Shown in pieces: positions 15,730 to 26,072 of a stretch of DNA of 64,000 nt. Where the stretch lies: assembly GCF_007679965.1 (NCBI RefSeq), contig NZ_VEHL01000012.1:1-64000 (forward strand), given 5' to 3'. How positions within the stretch are numbered: position 1 is the first letter of the stretch; each line of letters starts with the position of its first letter. The stretch is from Bordetella genomosp. 13. Its GTDB lineage: Bacteria; Pseudomonadota; Gammaproteobacteria; Burkholderiales; Burkholderiaceae_B. The notes beneath the pieces were generated by a model, which was not told the DNA's origin, ran no database searches, and saw only the letters and a program-made list of their open reading frames with translations. A program made the position numbers and the translations under genes.

Positions 15730-17301
15730 TCAGGGGGTGAAGCGGTACGAGGCGCGTTCGCGCTCGTCGATCTGGGTGACCAGGTTGGTCTCCCACTCCA
15801 GGTACTTGATCGCCGCGGCCTTGTTGCCGCTGTGGCGGTCGTGCACGAAGAACAGGAAGTCGATGCAGTCCGCGTCCGGCGGCACGTCGGGCGTGGACTC
15901 GCGCGGCAGGCCGGCCGCGTCCCACTGCGCGGGGCCGTCGACGAGCAGCAGCGGCGCGCTGCCCGCGGGCAGGTCGCGGGCATACAGCTCGGCCACGCGG
16001 GCGTCGTCGGCCACCAGCACCACGGCGCGGCCGGCGGGCGAGGCGGCCTTGCCGCGGATGCTCCATTGCGCGCCGGCGATGTGCTCCCTGCGATAGGCCA
16101 TGCTGGGCCGCACGTCGATGAACAGCGCGCCGTCGTCGCGCAGCGCGCGCGCGCGATCGCTGTCGATGCGCGCCAGCGTGGCCGGCACGGGGACGAGGGG
16201 GGCGGGCGCGGCGTCCAGCGCGGCGTCTTCCAGCACGTAGACCTCCCAGCCGAGCTGGCGCATCCAGGTGGCCACGGTCGGGGCGCGCACGCCCTCGCCA
16301 TCCACCAGCACCAGCCGCGCGCCGCGCGTGCCGACGTATTGGTCCGTGGCCTGTATCAGCTGGCCGCCGGGGGCGTGCGCCGCGCCCGCATGCGTGCCGG
16401 CGCGGTATTCCTCGGGCGTACGCACGTCGAACACGTAGGTGGTGCGCGCCGCGTCGGCCTGCAGGGCATGCAGCCGCGACGCCGCGATCGTCTCGATGCG
16501 GAAGCGCGCGGCCAGGGCCCGGGCGCGGTCGCGGGCCTTGCGCAGCGACTGCGGCTGCGTCCGCAGCGCGTGGCGGCGGGCCTGGCCATGGTCCAGCGCG
16601 TAGTCCTTCAGGTACCAGCCCTGGGTGCCGTTCTCCAACGCGTAGACGGGATTCTTCACGCCCAGGTTGATCAGCGTCTGCGCGCCGATGATGCTGCGGG
16701 TGCGGCCCGCGCAATTGATGACGATGGTGGTCGATTCGTCGGGCACCAGGTCGTCCACGCGCAGCGCCAGCTCGCCGTTGGGGCAGCAGGTGGCCGTGGG
16801 GATGCTCATCTTCTGGTATTCGGTGTACGGCCGGCCGTCCAGCACGATCAGGTTCTCGCCCGCCTGGATGCGGCGGTTCAGTTCGTCCGCGGTCATGGCG
16901 GGCGTGTGCAGTTCATGCTCGGCCAGTTCGCCGAAGGTCTTGCTGGGCAGGTTCACGCCCGCGAACAGCTGGTAGCCCGCGGCGCGCCAGGCGGGCACGC
17001 CGCCGTCCAGCACGCTGACGTCGTCATAGCCCTGCGCGCGCAGCGCGCTGGCGGCCTTGCCGGCCACGCCGTCGCCATCGTCGTACACGACGACGCGCGT
17101 CGTCCTGCGCGGCACCAGGCGCGCGGCCTCGAATTCCAGCTGGCTGTATGGCGCGTTGACGGCATAGAACAGGTGCGATTCGCCGTACTGGCCGTGCTCG
17201 CGCACGTCCAGCAGGGCGATCTCCCGGCCGTCGTGCAGCCAGGACTTGAGCGTGTCTGGGCGCGTGTCTGCGCCTTCGCGGGCGCGAATGGTCTGAGTCA
17301 T
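15730..17301 (-). CDS. Four-domain rhodanese-like sulfurtransferase
   Basis: The 523-residue cytoplasmic protein contains four rhodanese repeats at about residues 15-110, 136-232, 272-360 and 378-465. Only the second has the catalytic persulfide cysteine, C197 in CAGRTR. The equivalent loops of repeats 1, 3 and 4 carry aspartate near residues 75, 334 and 432. Repeat 2 also contains TCCPNGELAL, a pattern I associate with multidomain rhodaneses encoded beside cysteine dioxygenases. It probably handles sulfane sulfur released by the C-S lyase encoded just before it. Confidence 0.9.
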   Translation of the reverse strand: MTQTIRAREGADTRPDTLKSWLHDGREIALLDVREHGQYGESHLFYAVNAPYSQLEFEAARLVPRRTTRVVVYDDGDGVAGKAASALRAQGYDDVSVLDGGVPAWRAAGYQLFAGVNLPSKTFGELAEHELHTPAMTADELNRRIQAGENLIVLDGRPYTEYQKMSIPTATCCPNGELALRVDDLVPDESTTIVINCAGRTRSIIGAQTLINLGVKNPVYALENGTQGWYLKDYALDHGQARRHALRTQPQSLRKARDRARALAARFRIETIAASRLHALQADAARTTYVFDVRTPEEYRAGTHAGAAHAPGGQLIQATDQYVGTRGARLVLVDGEGVRAPTVATWMRQLGWEVYVLEDAALDAAPAPLVPVPATLARIDSDRARALRDDGALFIDVRPSMAYRREHIAGAQWSIRGKAASPAGRAVVLVADDARVAELYARDLPAGSAPLLLVDGPAQWDAAGLPRESTPDVPPDADCIDFLFFVHDRHSGNKAAAIKYLEWETNLVTQIDERERASYRFTP

Positions 17302-17349
17302 TGCTTGGGTGGTACCGAAGTGGGCGCGCCGGATCCCCGGCGCGCGGGA

Positions 17350-18534
17350 CTAGGAAAGGTGGGCGTCGAAGGCCTGCCGCAGGTCCGCGATCAGGTCGGC
17401 CGGGTCTTCCAGGCCGATGTGGAAACGGCACATGGGCCCGCGTCCTTCCCACGACGACAGGCTGCGCGCCGAGGGCATGTTCATGGGCACGACCAGGCTT
17501 TCGTAGCCACCCCACGATGCCCCGATGCCGAAGTACCGCAGCGCGTCGATCATGGATTCCATCCGCGCGGGCGTGATCGACGGGGCGAACTCCACCGACA
17601 CCAGGCCGTTGCTGCCGGCGAAGTCGCGCGCGTAGATCTCGCGCTGCGCGCCCTCGGCCCGTTCCGCGCTGAACACGCGGGCGATGCGCGGATCCTGCGC
17701 CAGCCATTGCGCCACGGCGCGCATGTGCTCCTGGTGTGCGCGCAGCCGCACATGCAGCGTGCGCATGCCGCGCAGCATCAGGAAGGCGTCGTCCGCGCCG
17801 ACCGTCTGGCCGTAGTTGACCTGGGCGGTCTCCATGGGCTGCCACGCATCCTGCGTGGTGACCACGGTGCCCATCATCACGTCGGCGTGGCCGCTGAGAT
17901 ACTTGGTGGCGGCCATGATGGAGATGTCCGCGCCCAGCGCCAGCGGCCGGTGCAGGATGCCCGAGCCCCAGGTGTTGTCCACCGCCAGCAGGCAGCCGTG
18001 CTTGCGCGCCAGCGCCGACGCCGCGCGCAGGTCCATCAGCTCGTAGATCAGCGAGCTGGGGTTCTCGGCGTAGATCATGGCCGTATTCGGCTGAATCTTC
18101 CGGGCGAGGTCCGAACCGTCCGGCTTGTAGAAACTGTGCGTGATGCCCAGGCGCGACAGGCTCTGCGCGCACAGCGCGCGCGCCGGTTCGTAGACCCCGT
18201 CGGTGATCAGCACGTGATCGCCCGACTTCAGGTAGGCCAGGAACACCATCGCGATGGCGGCCAGCCCCGTCGGAAACACCTTGGCGCGGTAGCCGCCTTC
18301 CAGCAGCACCAGCGCGTCTTCCAGGGCGTACGTGCTGTCGGTGCCGCGCGCGCCGTACGAGGCCACGCGTTCCTGGACACGGCGCTGGCGCGTCTCGCGC
18401 CATTGCGCCACGCTGTCGAACACATAGGTGCTGGCGCGCGTGACGGGCGTGTTCACCCATCCCTGGCGCGGTCGTCCCGCGTGCAGCAGGGCGGTCGGGA
18501 AGGCGCTGTCGGGCGCGTGCATGTCCTTGGGCAT
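17350..18534 (-). CDS. Cystathionine beta-lyase-like PLP enzyme
   Basis: This 394-residue protein belongs to the Cys/Met metabolism PLP family (MetC/MetB type), which cleaves or forms C-S bonds. The PLP-binding lysine is K211 in AATKYLSGHAD, and Asp186 in LLAVDNTWGSG should pair with the pyridine nitrogen. I chose the ATG at 18534, 8 bases past the dioxygenase stop, because the upstream in-frame sequence is a shadow of that gene. The C-terminus reads PMCRFHIGLEDPADLIADL as in the family. Within this operon a C-S lyase acting on an imported thioether or disulfide amino acid is likely. Confidence 0.93.
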   Translation of the reverse strand: MPKDMHAPDSAFPTALLHAGRPRQGWVNTPVTRASTYVFDSVAQWRETRQRRVQERVASYGARGTDSTYALEDALVLLEGGYRAKVFPTGLAAIAMVFLAYLKSGDHVLITDGVYEPARALCAQSLSRLGITHSFYKPDGSDLARKIQPNTAMIYAENPSSLIYELMDLRAASALARKHGCLLAVDNTWGSGILHRPLALGADISIMAATKYLSGHADVMMGTVVTTQDAWQPMETAQVNYGQTVGADDAFLMLRGMRTLHVRLRAHQEHMRAVAQWLAQDPRIARVFSAERAEGAQREIYARDFAGSNGLVSVEFAPSITPARMESMIDALRYFGIGASWGGYESLVVPMNMPSARSLSSWEGRGPMCRFHIGLEDPADLIADLRQAFDAHLS

Positions 18535-18542
18535 CGCGCGGC

Positions 18543-19133
18543 TCACTTGCGGGTCTGCACGCCGATGCCCATCACCTGACAGGTGCCCTTGTCCATGTCG
18601 AAGGACGTGCGGCGATCCAGCGTCTCCAGCGCGCGGCCGTACATGTGCAGGTGGCGGATCACGTCCTGGCCTTCGATGTGCACGGCGTGGATGTCGTCGG
18701 GCATCAGTGCGATGCCGGTGCCGGGCTCGACCACCACGGTGCCGCTCTTCTCGATGCGGGCCTGGCCGGGCACGCTGCCGTCGTCCTTGCGGTCGTACGT
18801 GTAGTTCAGTTCCACGCCTTCGACGGCGGCGATGCAGGCCCAGGTGGTGTGGTCGTGCGGCACGATCTTCTTGCCGGGCCGCATCACGTTCAGGTATAGC
18901 GCATACGACTTGTCGTCGTCTTCCTGGATCAGGTAGCGGGCCTGCAGCTCGCCCTGCTCGGGCGCGGGATAGCGCTCGGCGTTCCACCAATCCTTGTGCG
19001 AGGCCAGGCCCACCAGCTTGTCCAGGGTCTTGGCCAGCGTGGCGCGGTTCTCGCCTTCGCTGTCGAACAGCGCCTTGATTTCGGAGAGGGTGGCGCGGAT
19101 CTGCGCGGAACCGGGGTTGGCTTGCTGCGACAT
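18543..19133 (-). CDS. Cysteine dioxygenase-family thiol dioxygenase
   Basis: The 196-residue cupin resembles cysteine and 3-mercaptopropionate dioxygenases, which oxidise a thiol to a sulfinate with O2 and Fe(II). The iron ligands would be H93 and H95 (VPHDHTTWAC) and H149 (DDIHAVH). Cysteine dioxygenase and 3-mercaptopropionate dioxygenase cannot be told apart with confidence from these motifs. The ATG at 19133 has AAGGAG 8 bases upstream. This is the first gene of the minus-strand sulfur operon, so the operon promoter should lie in 19134-19300. Confidence 0.88.
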   Translation of the reverse strand: MSQQANPGSAQIRATLSEIKALFDSEGENRATLAKTLDKLVGLASHKDWWNAERYPAPEQGELQARYLIQEDDDKSYALYLNVMRPGKKIVPHDHTTWACIAAVEGVELNYTYDRKDDGSVPGQARIEKSGTVVVEPGTGIALMPDDIHAVHIEGQDVIRHLHMYGRALETLDRRTSFDMDKGTCQVMGIGVQTRK

Positions 19134-19533
19134 CTGGAAAGCTCCTTGCGGGATGAGGGAATGGCTCGACAGGGCTTCACAGTAAAGAGCGAAGCGGGCG
19201 AGTTCCAATTAATGTTGCATGGTGATGTATAAGCGCTGCTAATGAATTGGCGGCTTTCATAGGAGGCCCGCGGGTTCGCCGGGCCCGTCGCGGCGGCCCG
19301 TCTCAGGGAAAATCCCAGGCCGTCGGGACGCGGATCCGGGCCCGATTCGCGGTTGTATGAACCCGATTCAAGCCGGATATGAACCCGCCTCGCGCAATGG
19401 TGCCAATCGCGCAACGATCCCGGGCAAAGCGGGTGCGGGGGCAGGGTTTTCGAGCAGATCCCGTCCGGGGGCGCGTTAAACTAACCGTCATCCGAGCGTC
19501 ACCGGCATTCTTTTACCCATCCAGGAACCCTCC
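19134..19533. other. Divergent regulatory gap between the sulfur operon and glyA
   Basis: No credible gene lies in these 400 bases. CCAATT (19205-19210) and AATTGG (19245-19250) form an inverted pair with 34 bases between, spaced like distant LysR half-sites. TATGAACCCG occurs twice at 19356-19365 and 19378-19387, 22 bases apart, in the likely glyA upstream region. TAAACT near 19480 is a possible glyA -10 element. Confidence 0.45.
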
Positions 19534-20781
<1,248 letters not shown>

Positions 20782-20933
20782 GCCAGCGGCGGCGGCCGCC
20801 ATGGCCGCCTGCCGATGCGCCGCCGCCGGTTCGGCCAGGCCCCGTGCGGGCCGGGCGGGACCGGCGGCGTTTTGTATGCCGCCGGGCTCCCGTCCCCATT
20901 ACAATATCGGCATCACTGCCCACGGGAGTCCGC

Positions 20934-21413
20934 ATGAGATGCCCTTTCTGCGGCAACGCCGATACTCAGGTGGTCGACAGCCGGGTCTCGGAAGAAGGCG
21001 ACACCATCCGCCGCCGTCGTCGCTGCCTGTCCTGTGACAAACGCTTCACCACGTACGAGCGCGTCGAGCTGGCCATGCCGTCGGTGGTCAAGCGCAACGG
21101 CAGCCGTACCGACTACGACGCCGCCAAGCTGCGCAGCAGCCTGTCGCTGGCGCTGCGCAAGCGTCCCGTCAGCACCGCCGAGGTCGACGGCGCCGTGGCG
21201 CGCATCGAAGACATCCTGCTGGCCAGCGGCATGCGCGAAGTGCCCAGCGAGCGCATCGGCGAGCTGGTCATGGCCGAACTGAAGAAGCTGGACAAGGTCG
21301 CCTACGTGCGTTTCGCGTCCGTCTACAAGAGCTTCGAGGACATCGGCGAATTCGTCGAGGCCATCCGCGAGATGCAGGGCCCGAAGCTGCCGAACAAGCT
21401 GCGCAAGGGCTAG
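20934..21413 (+). CDS. nrdR: Transcriptional repressor NrdR
   Basis: NrdR represses ribonucleotide reductase genes when dATP/ATP binds its ATP-cone. The 159-residue protein has an N-terminal zinc ribbon (C3, C6, C31, C34 in MRCPFC and CLSC) followed by an ATP-cone from about residue 49 to 139. Length is typical. The ATG at 20934 is chosen because the zinc ribbon begins there and GGGAG lies just upstream; an earlier in-frame codon would add 30 unrelated residues. Confidence 0.97.
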   Translation: MRCPFCGNADTQVVDSRVSEEGDTIRRRRRCLSCDKRFTTYERVELAMPSVVKRNGSRTDYDAAKLRSSLSLALRKRPVSTAEVDGAVARIEDILLASGMREVPSERIGELVMAELKKLDKVAYVRFASVYKSFEDIGEFVEAIREMQGPKLPNKLRKG

Positions 21414-21444
21414 GGCGCAGCGGGCCTGGCCGGCGGCGCGCGGG

Positions 21445-21903
21445 TCATTCCGCGCGGCCCGTGCCCTGTCGCGGGGAGTCGTCGAAGCGGTCCAGCAGGC
21501 GCGCCAGCAGCGGCCGGATGCCGCGCAGTTCTTCCAGGTGCGCCACCGACAGGTCTTCCAGCAGGCCTTCGGCATGCGCCGTCAGCACCACCTGCACCCG
21601 CCGGCCGTCGGCCGGATCGGGCAAGCGCTGCGCCAGGTCCATGCGGACCAGCCGCGTCACCAGTTCGGCCGCCGTGTGCGGCTTGATCATCAGCCGTTCG
21701 GCGATTTCCCCGATGTACAGCCCGTCGCGTCCTGGCGTGCCCTTGATGGCCAGCAAGGCCTGGTGCTGCTGCGGCGCCAGGCCCATCTCGGCGGCCGCGC
21801 TTTCGCTGAACGAGATGAACTCGCGCAGGCCGCGCCGGAACTGCGCCAGCAGTTCGTAATCGGAGGGCGACAGGCGCGGAGAAGAATGGGGGGAAGAGGG
21901 CAC
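21445..21903 (-). CDS. MarR family transcriptional regulator
   Basis: This 152-residue winged-helix protein shows MarR features: a recognition region IGEIAERLMIKPHTAAELVTRL (about residues 64-85) and a wing with DPADGRRVQVVLT. It is divergently oriented to the ClC channel gene with 82 bases between the starts. A near-perfect palindrome (21916-21940) begins 13 bases upstream of its start codon, so autorepression together with control of the channel is likely. The effector is unknown. Confidence 0.9.
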   Translation of the reverse strand: MPSSPHSSPRLSPSDYELLAQFRRGLREFISFSESAAAEMGLAPQQHQALLAIKGTPGRDGLYIGEIAERLMIKPHTAAELVTRLVRMDLAQRLPDPADGRRVQVVLTAHAEGLLEDLSVAHLEELRGIRPLLARLLDRFDDSPRQGTGRAE

Positions 21904-21915
21904 CTGTCGATTCTA

Positions 21916-21940
21916 ATATATATCGTGATACGATATATAT
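21916..21940. promoter_or_regulatory. Palindromic operator between MarR and ClC genes
   Basis: ATATATATCGT (21916-21926) and ACGATATATAT (21930-21940) are perfect 11-base arms around GAT. It is A/T-rich in a G/C-rich genome and sits directly between the two divergent starts. The size suits a MarR dimer. Confidence 0.75.
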
Positions 21941-21985
21941 CTTTCCGGATCGCCATTCCGGCGGCCGGGCATCGTTTCCCTCCCT

Positions 21986-23767
21986 ATGAAATCCTCTGCT
22001 TCCGCCCTGAAGCCGCATGCACGGCTGGGCGATTTCACGGCCGACCGCCGCGTGCTGCTGCTCATGGGCCTGGCGATTCCCGTCGGCCTGGCCGGCGTGG
22101 GCGCCGCCTGGATCCTGCTGCGCCTGATCACCCTGTGCACCAACCTGGCCTATTACGGCCGCTTCTCGCTGGAAGAGCTGCCCATCGACGGCAGCCCGTG
22201 CGGCCTGTGGACCGTGCTGGTGCCGGTGGCCGGCTGCCTGATCATCGGCCTGATGGCGCGCTATGGATCCGAGAAGATCCGCGGCCACGGCATCCCCGAG
22301 GCCATGGAGGCCATCCTCATCGGCCGCAGCCGCATCCAGCCCAAGGTCGCGGTGCTCAAGCCGCTGTCCTCGGCCGTGTCCATCGGCACCGGCGGCCCGT
22401 TCGGCGCCGAGGGGCCCATCATCATGACGGGCGGGGCCATCGGTTCGCTGCTGGCCCAGCTGATCCACGTCAGCGCCGGCGAGCGCAAGGCCTTGCTGGT
22501 GGCTGGCGCCGCCGCCGGCATGACGGCCGTGTTCGCCACGCCGGTCGCCGCCACACTGCTGGCCGTCGAGCTGCTGCTGTTCGAATGGAAGCCGCGCAGC
22601 TTCCTGCCCGTGGCCGTGGCCGCGGTCACCGCGGCGGCCTGCCGGCCGCTGCTGCTGGATGGTGCGCCCATCTTCGCGTACCAGGGCATGATGGCGCTGG
22701 GCGCCGCGCACGTGCTGGGCTGCGTGGCGCTGGGCGTGTTGGCCGGCCTGGGCTCGGGCGTGCTGACCGCGATGGTCTACGCGGCCGAGGACGCGTTCGC
22801 GCGCCTGCCCATCCACTGGATGTGGTGGCCCCCGCTGGGCGGCCTGGCCATCGGCCTGGGCGGGCTGGTCGAGCCCGCCGCGCTGGGCGTGGGCTACGAC
22901 AACATCCGCCACCTGCTGGCCGGCGACATGGTGCTGACCGCCGTGCTGTTGCTGCTGGTGGTCAAGGCCGCCATCTGGTCGGTGTCGCTGGGCTCGGGTA
23001 CGTCGGGCGGCGTGCTGGCGCCCTTGCTGATCTTCGGCGGCGCGCTGGGCGCATTGGCCACGCCGTTGCTGCCGGCCGCCGATCCGGGCTTCTGGGCCCT
23101 GCTGGGCATGGCCGCGATGATGGGCGGCACGATGCGCGCGCCGCTGACGGCCACGTTGTTCGCGGTCGAGCTCACGGGCAACTTCGGCGTGATGCTGCCG
23201 GTGCTGGCCACCTGCATGTGCGCTTATGGCGTCACCGTGCTGCTGCTCAAGCGCTCCATCCTGACCGAGAAGATCGCGCGCCGCGGCCACCACGTATCGC
23301 GGGAGTATCATGTCGACCCGTTCGACCTGACCCGTGTCGGCAGTCTCATGACCACCGACGTCCATACCCTGCCGGACACCATGACCGTGGCGCAGGCCAT
23401 CGACCATTTCACCACGCTCGAACGCCGCCACACCAGCTATCCGGTGGTCGACGCGCGGGGCGTGGTGGTGGGCGAGGTGACCCGCGCGGACAGCCTGGCG
23501 TGGACCGTCGAGGGCGTGGACGGCAACCTCGGCCTGGCCGATGCGCTGGCCGGCCGTGAACTTTTCACGGGCCATCCGGACGAACTAGCCAGCCAGCTTG
23601 CGGACCGCATGGCCTTGTCGGGCGTCGGTCGCGTGCCCATCGTGGCGCGCGAGGACGGACGGCTGCTGGGCCTGGTGGGCCGCAAGGACCTGCTGCGGCT
23701 GCGCGCGCTGCGCCTGGCCGACGAGCACGAACGCGTGGCCTACCTGCGCTGGCGCGCGAACGGTTGA
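21986..23767 (+). CDS. ClC family chloride channel/antiporter with C-terminal CBS domains
   Basis: The 593-residue membrane protein has about ten hydrophobic helices, then a cytosolic region of about 140 residues with two CBS motifs. The ClC filter segments are visible as GTGGPFGAEGPI (about residue 132) and GSGTSGGVLAP (about residue 336). The GTGGPFG stretch differs from the canonical GSGIP filter, as in many CBS-bearing bacterial ClCs. The gating glutamate would be Glu in GAEGPI. Whether it is a channel or an H+/Cl- antiporter cannot be told. It is divergent from, and probably controlled by, the adjacent MarR protein. Confidence 0.9.
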   Translation: MKSSASALKPHARLGDFTADRRVLLLMGLAIPVGLAGVGAAWILLRLITLCTNLAYYGRFSLEELPIDGSPCGLWTVLVPVAGCLIIGLMARYGSEKIRGHGIPEAMEAILIGRSRIQPKVAVLKPLSSAVSIGTGGPFGAEGPIIMTGGAIGSLLAQLIHVSAGERKALLVAGAAAGMTAVFATPVAATLLAVELLLFEWKPRSFLPVAVAAVTAAACRPLLLDGAPIFAYQGMMALGAAHVLGCVALGVLAGLGSGVLTAMVYAAEDAFARLPIHWMWWPPLGGLAIGLGGLVEPAALGVGYDNIRHLLAGDMVLTAVLLLLVVKAAIWSVSLGSGTSGGVLAPLLIFGGALGALATPLLPAADPGFWALLGMAAMMGGTMRAPLTATLFAVELTGNFGVMLPVLATCMCAYGVTVLLLKRSILTEKIARRGHHVSREYHVDPFDLTRVGSLMTTDVHTLPDTMTVAQAIDHFTTLERRHTSYPVVDARGVVVGEVTRADSLAWTVEGVDGNLGLADALAGRELFTGHPDELASQLADRMALSGVGRVPIVAREDGRLLGLVGRKDLLRLRALRLADEHERVAYLRWRANG

Positions 23768-23807
23768 CGCGCCAGGCACCCCGAAGAAACGCAGCACCTA
23801 CAACGAT

Positions 23808-25040
23808 ATGTCCTTCAGAAAAAGAACCGTGGCGTCGACCGGCGCCATTGCCCTCCTGGCCGCGCTGTGCGGCGCGCCCGCGCAGGCCGTCACGCCGCCT
23901 TCCGCGGCGGTGACGGCGCCGGCGCCTGCACCCATGCCTGCCGGCGGCGGCCTGCAGGCGCTTGCGCAACAGCCGCCCGCGCTCACGGCCAAGGCATGGC
24001 TGCTGCTGGACGCCACCAGCGGCCAGGTGCTGGGCGCGCAGAATGCCGACGTGCGCATCGAGCCCGCCTCGCTGACCAAGATCATGACGGCCTATCTGGT
24101 GTTCCAGGCGCTGCAGAACAAGCAGATCACGCTGGACCAGCAGGTGCTGGTGTCCGAACGCGCATGGAAGGTGGCGGCGGACAGCTCGAAAATGTTCATC
24201 GAGCCGAACACCCGCGTGTCCGTCGACGACCTGATCTCCGGCCTGCTGATCCAGTCGGGCAACGATGCCGCCATCGCCCTGGCCGAGGCTGTCGCGGGTT
24301 CGGTCGAGGCCTTCGTCACGCGCATGAACCAGCAGGCCGAGGCCCTGGGACTGCACGACACGCATTTCGCCAGTCCGCATGGCCTGCCCAGCCCGCAGAC
24401 GTACACCACGGCGCGCGAGATCGGCCTGCTGGCCGCGCGCCTGCAGCGCGACTTCCCGCAATCGCGCAAGTACGACACCACGAAGCAGTTCACGTACAAC
24501 AAGATCACGCAATCGAACCGCAATCGCCTGTTGTGGCTGGATCCCACCGTCGACGGCCTGAAGACGGGCCATACCAGCTCGGCGGGCTATTGCATCGTGG
24601 TCTCGGCCCAGCGGCCGGCCAGCGGGCTGCAGCGCCGCCTGATCTCGGTGGTGATCGGCACGGCGTCCGACAAGGTGCGCACGCAGGAAAGCCGTGCGCT
24701 GCTCGAATGGGGCTATCGCGCGTTCGACACCGTGCGCCTGTATGCCAAAGGCCAGTCGGCCGGCAACGCCCAGGTATGGAAGGGCGCCAGCGAGGCGGTC
24801 AAGACCGGTTTCGCCAACGACGTGTTCCTGACGGTGCCGGCCGGTTCGCGCATCGATCGGCTGGAGCAGCCCGCCGACACGCTGATCGCGCCGCTGGACC
24901 AGGGCCAGCGCGTGGGCGTGGTGCAGGTCAGCGTGGACGGCAAGCCCACGGTGCAGGTGCCGGTGGTGGCGCTGGAACCCGTGGCGCAGGCCGGCATCGC
25001 CGGACGGGCCTGGGATACGGTGAGATTGTGGCTGCGTTGA
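23808..25040 (+). CDS. dacA: D-alanyl-D-alanine carboxypeptidase (PBP5/6 family)
   Basis: The 410-residue precursor removes the terminal D-Ala from murein pentapeptides. A signal peptide (about residues 1-27, ending APAQA) leads to an Ala/Pro linker. The penicillin-binding motifs are S88-L-T-K91, S150-G-N152 and K252-T-G. The C-terminal PBP5_C beta domain follows, ending in an amphipathic helix (WDTVRLWLR) that anchors to the inner membrane surface. I chose the ATG at 23808; the long upstream extension is a shadow of the ClC gene. The gap to the channel gene is 40 bases. Confidence 0.93.
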   Translation: MSFRKRTVASTGAIALLAALCGAPAQAVTPPSAAVTAPAPAPMPAGGGLQALAQQPPALTAKAWLLLDATSGQVLGAQNADVRIEPASLTKIMTAYLVFQALQNKQITLDQQVLVSERAWKVAADSSKMFIEPNTRVSVDDLISGLLIQSGNDAAIALAEAVAGSVEAFVTRMNQQAEALGLHDTHFASPHGLPSPQTYTTAREIGLLAARLQRDFPQSRKYDTTKQFTYNKITQSNRNRLLWLDPTVDGLKTGHTSSAGYCIVVSAQRPASGLQRRLISVVIGTASDKVRTQESRALLEWGYRAFDTVRLYAKGQSAGNAQVWKGASEAVKTGFANDVFLTVPAGSRIDRLEQPADTLIAPLDQGQRVGVVQVSVDGKPTVQVPVVALEPVAQAGIAGRAWDTVRLWLR

Positions 25041-25105
25041 TGCGGCCGATGTAAGCCCCCCGTGGGGCCCGCCGTGGCCCCGAGGGGTCCGCTTCGCCCG
25101 ATGCG

Positions 25106-26065
25106 TTACGCCGCGCCCGCCCGCAACGTGCTGGGCGAGCCCGGCGCGTGCCGGCGCCACACGCGCCGCAGATGGTGCGCCGAGCCGAAGCCCGTGCGCT
25201 CGGCCACCCGTTCCAGGTCCAGCCGCGTCTCGCGTATCAGTTCGCTGGCCAGCGCCAGGCGGATGCGATAGACGTATTCCATGGGCGTGCAGCCCGCGTG
25301 CTCGGCGAACAGGCGGTTCAGGTGCCGGGGACTGGTGTGCGCCTGGTCGGCCAGCGTGCCGGCGGACCAGTCCGCCGCCGGCGTGCGCAGCACGGCGTCC
25401 TGCACGCGGTGCACGCCGGGATGCAGGTGGTTGCGCCCGTCCAGCCAGGGCGACAGCGCCGGATCGTTGCCGGCGCGGCGCAGGTACACCACCATGTCGC
25501 GCGCGGTGGCCGCGGCCGCCTGCGGCCCGCATTCGCGCGCCACCAGGTGCAGCGCCAGGTCGATGCCGGCGGTGATGCCGGCGCTGGTCAGCATCGGGCC
25601 GTCTTCCACGAAGATGCGGTTGTCGTGCACGCGCGCGGTGGGCGCCAGGCGCGCCAGGGCCTCCAGGCAGGCATGGTGGCTGGTGCATTCGCGGCCGTGC
25701 AGCAGCCCGGCCGAGGCCGCCACCAGCGCGCCGGCGCACACCGACATCAGCGTGAAGCCATCGGCCGGCTGGCGCTCGGCCAGCCATCGCACGACGTCCT
25801 GGATGGCGGGCGAGGGCCAGTCGGGACTGGCGCCGACCACGCCGGAAAGCACGACCAGCGCATGGGCAGGCAACTGCCGCGGCAAGGGCTCCAGGCCGCT
25901 CAGGCGCAGGCCCGCCAAGCCGCTTTCCACGTCGGGTTCCGGCCCGCAGTAGTGCACGTCGAAGCTGCCGGGCGCGAACTTGTTGGCCGCGCGAAAGGCC
26001 TCGGCCGGCCCCGCCACGTCCAGCAGCACGATGCGCGGCACCACCACGAAATAGACCGGCACCAT
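25106..26065 (-). CDS. GlxA family AraC-type regulator with DJ-1/PfpI domain
   Basis: The 319-residue protein has an N-terminal class I amidotransferase/DJ-1-like domain (about residues 1-185, with the elbow SVCAGALVAA) and a C-terminal AraC helix-turn-helix pair (about 220-310). Such regulators usually sense a small nitrogenous metabolite. It starts 7 bases after the stop of the cysteine hydrolase gene and is probably co-transcribed with it, so it may autoregulate that operon. The ligand is not known. Confidence 0.92.
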   Translation of the reverse strand: MVPVYFVVVPRIVLLDVAGPAEAFRAANKFAPGSFDVHYCGPEPDVESGLAGLRLSGLEPLPRQLPAHALVVLSGVVGASPDWPSPAIQDVVRWLAERQPADGFTLMSVCAGALVAASAGLLHGRECTSHHACLEALARLAPTARVHDNRIFVEDGPMLTSAGITAGIDLALHLVARECGPQAAAATARDMVVYLRRAGNDPALSPWLDGRNHLHPGVHRVQDAVLRTPAADWSAGTLADQAHTSPRHLNRLFAEHAGCTPMEYVYRIRLALASELIRETRLDLERVAERTGFGSAHHLRRVWRRHAPGSPSTLRAGAA

Positions 26066-26072
26066 GGACGCG

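Noticed and set aside
15448..18579. Plus-strand open frame of 1043 codons opposite the sulfur operon
   Set aside because: It is rich in His/Arg/Gln repeats typical of antisense translation and covers three real minus-strand genes.
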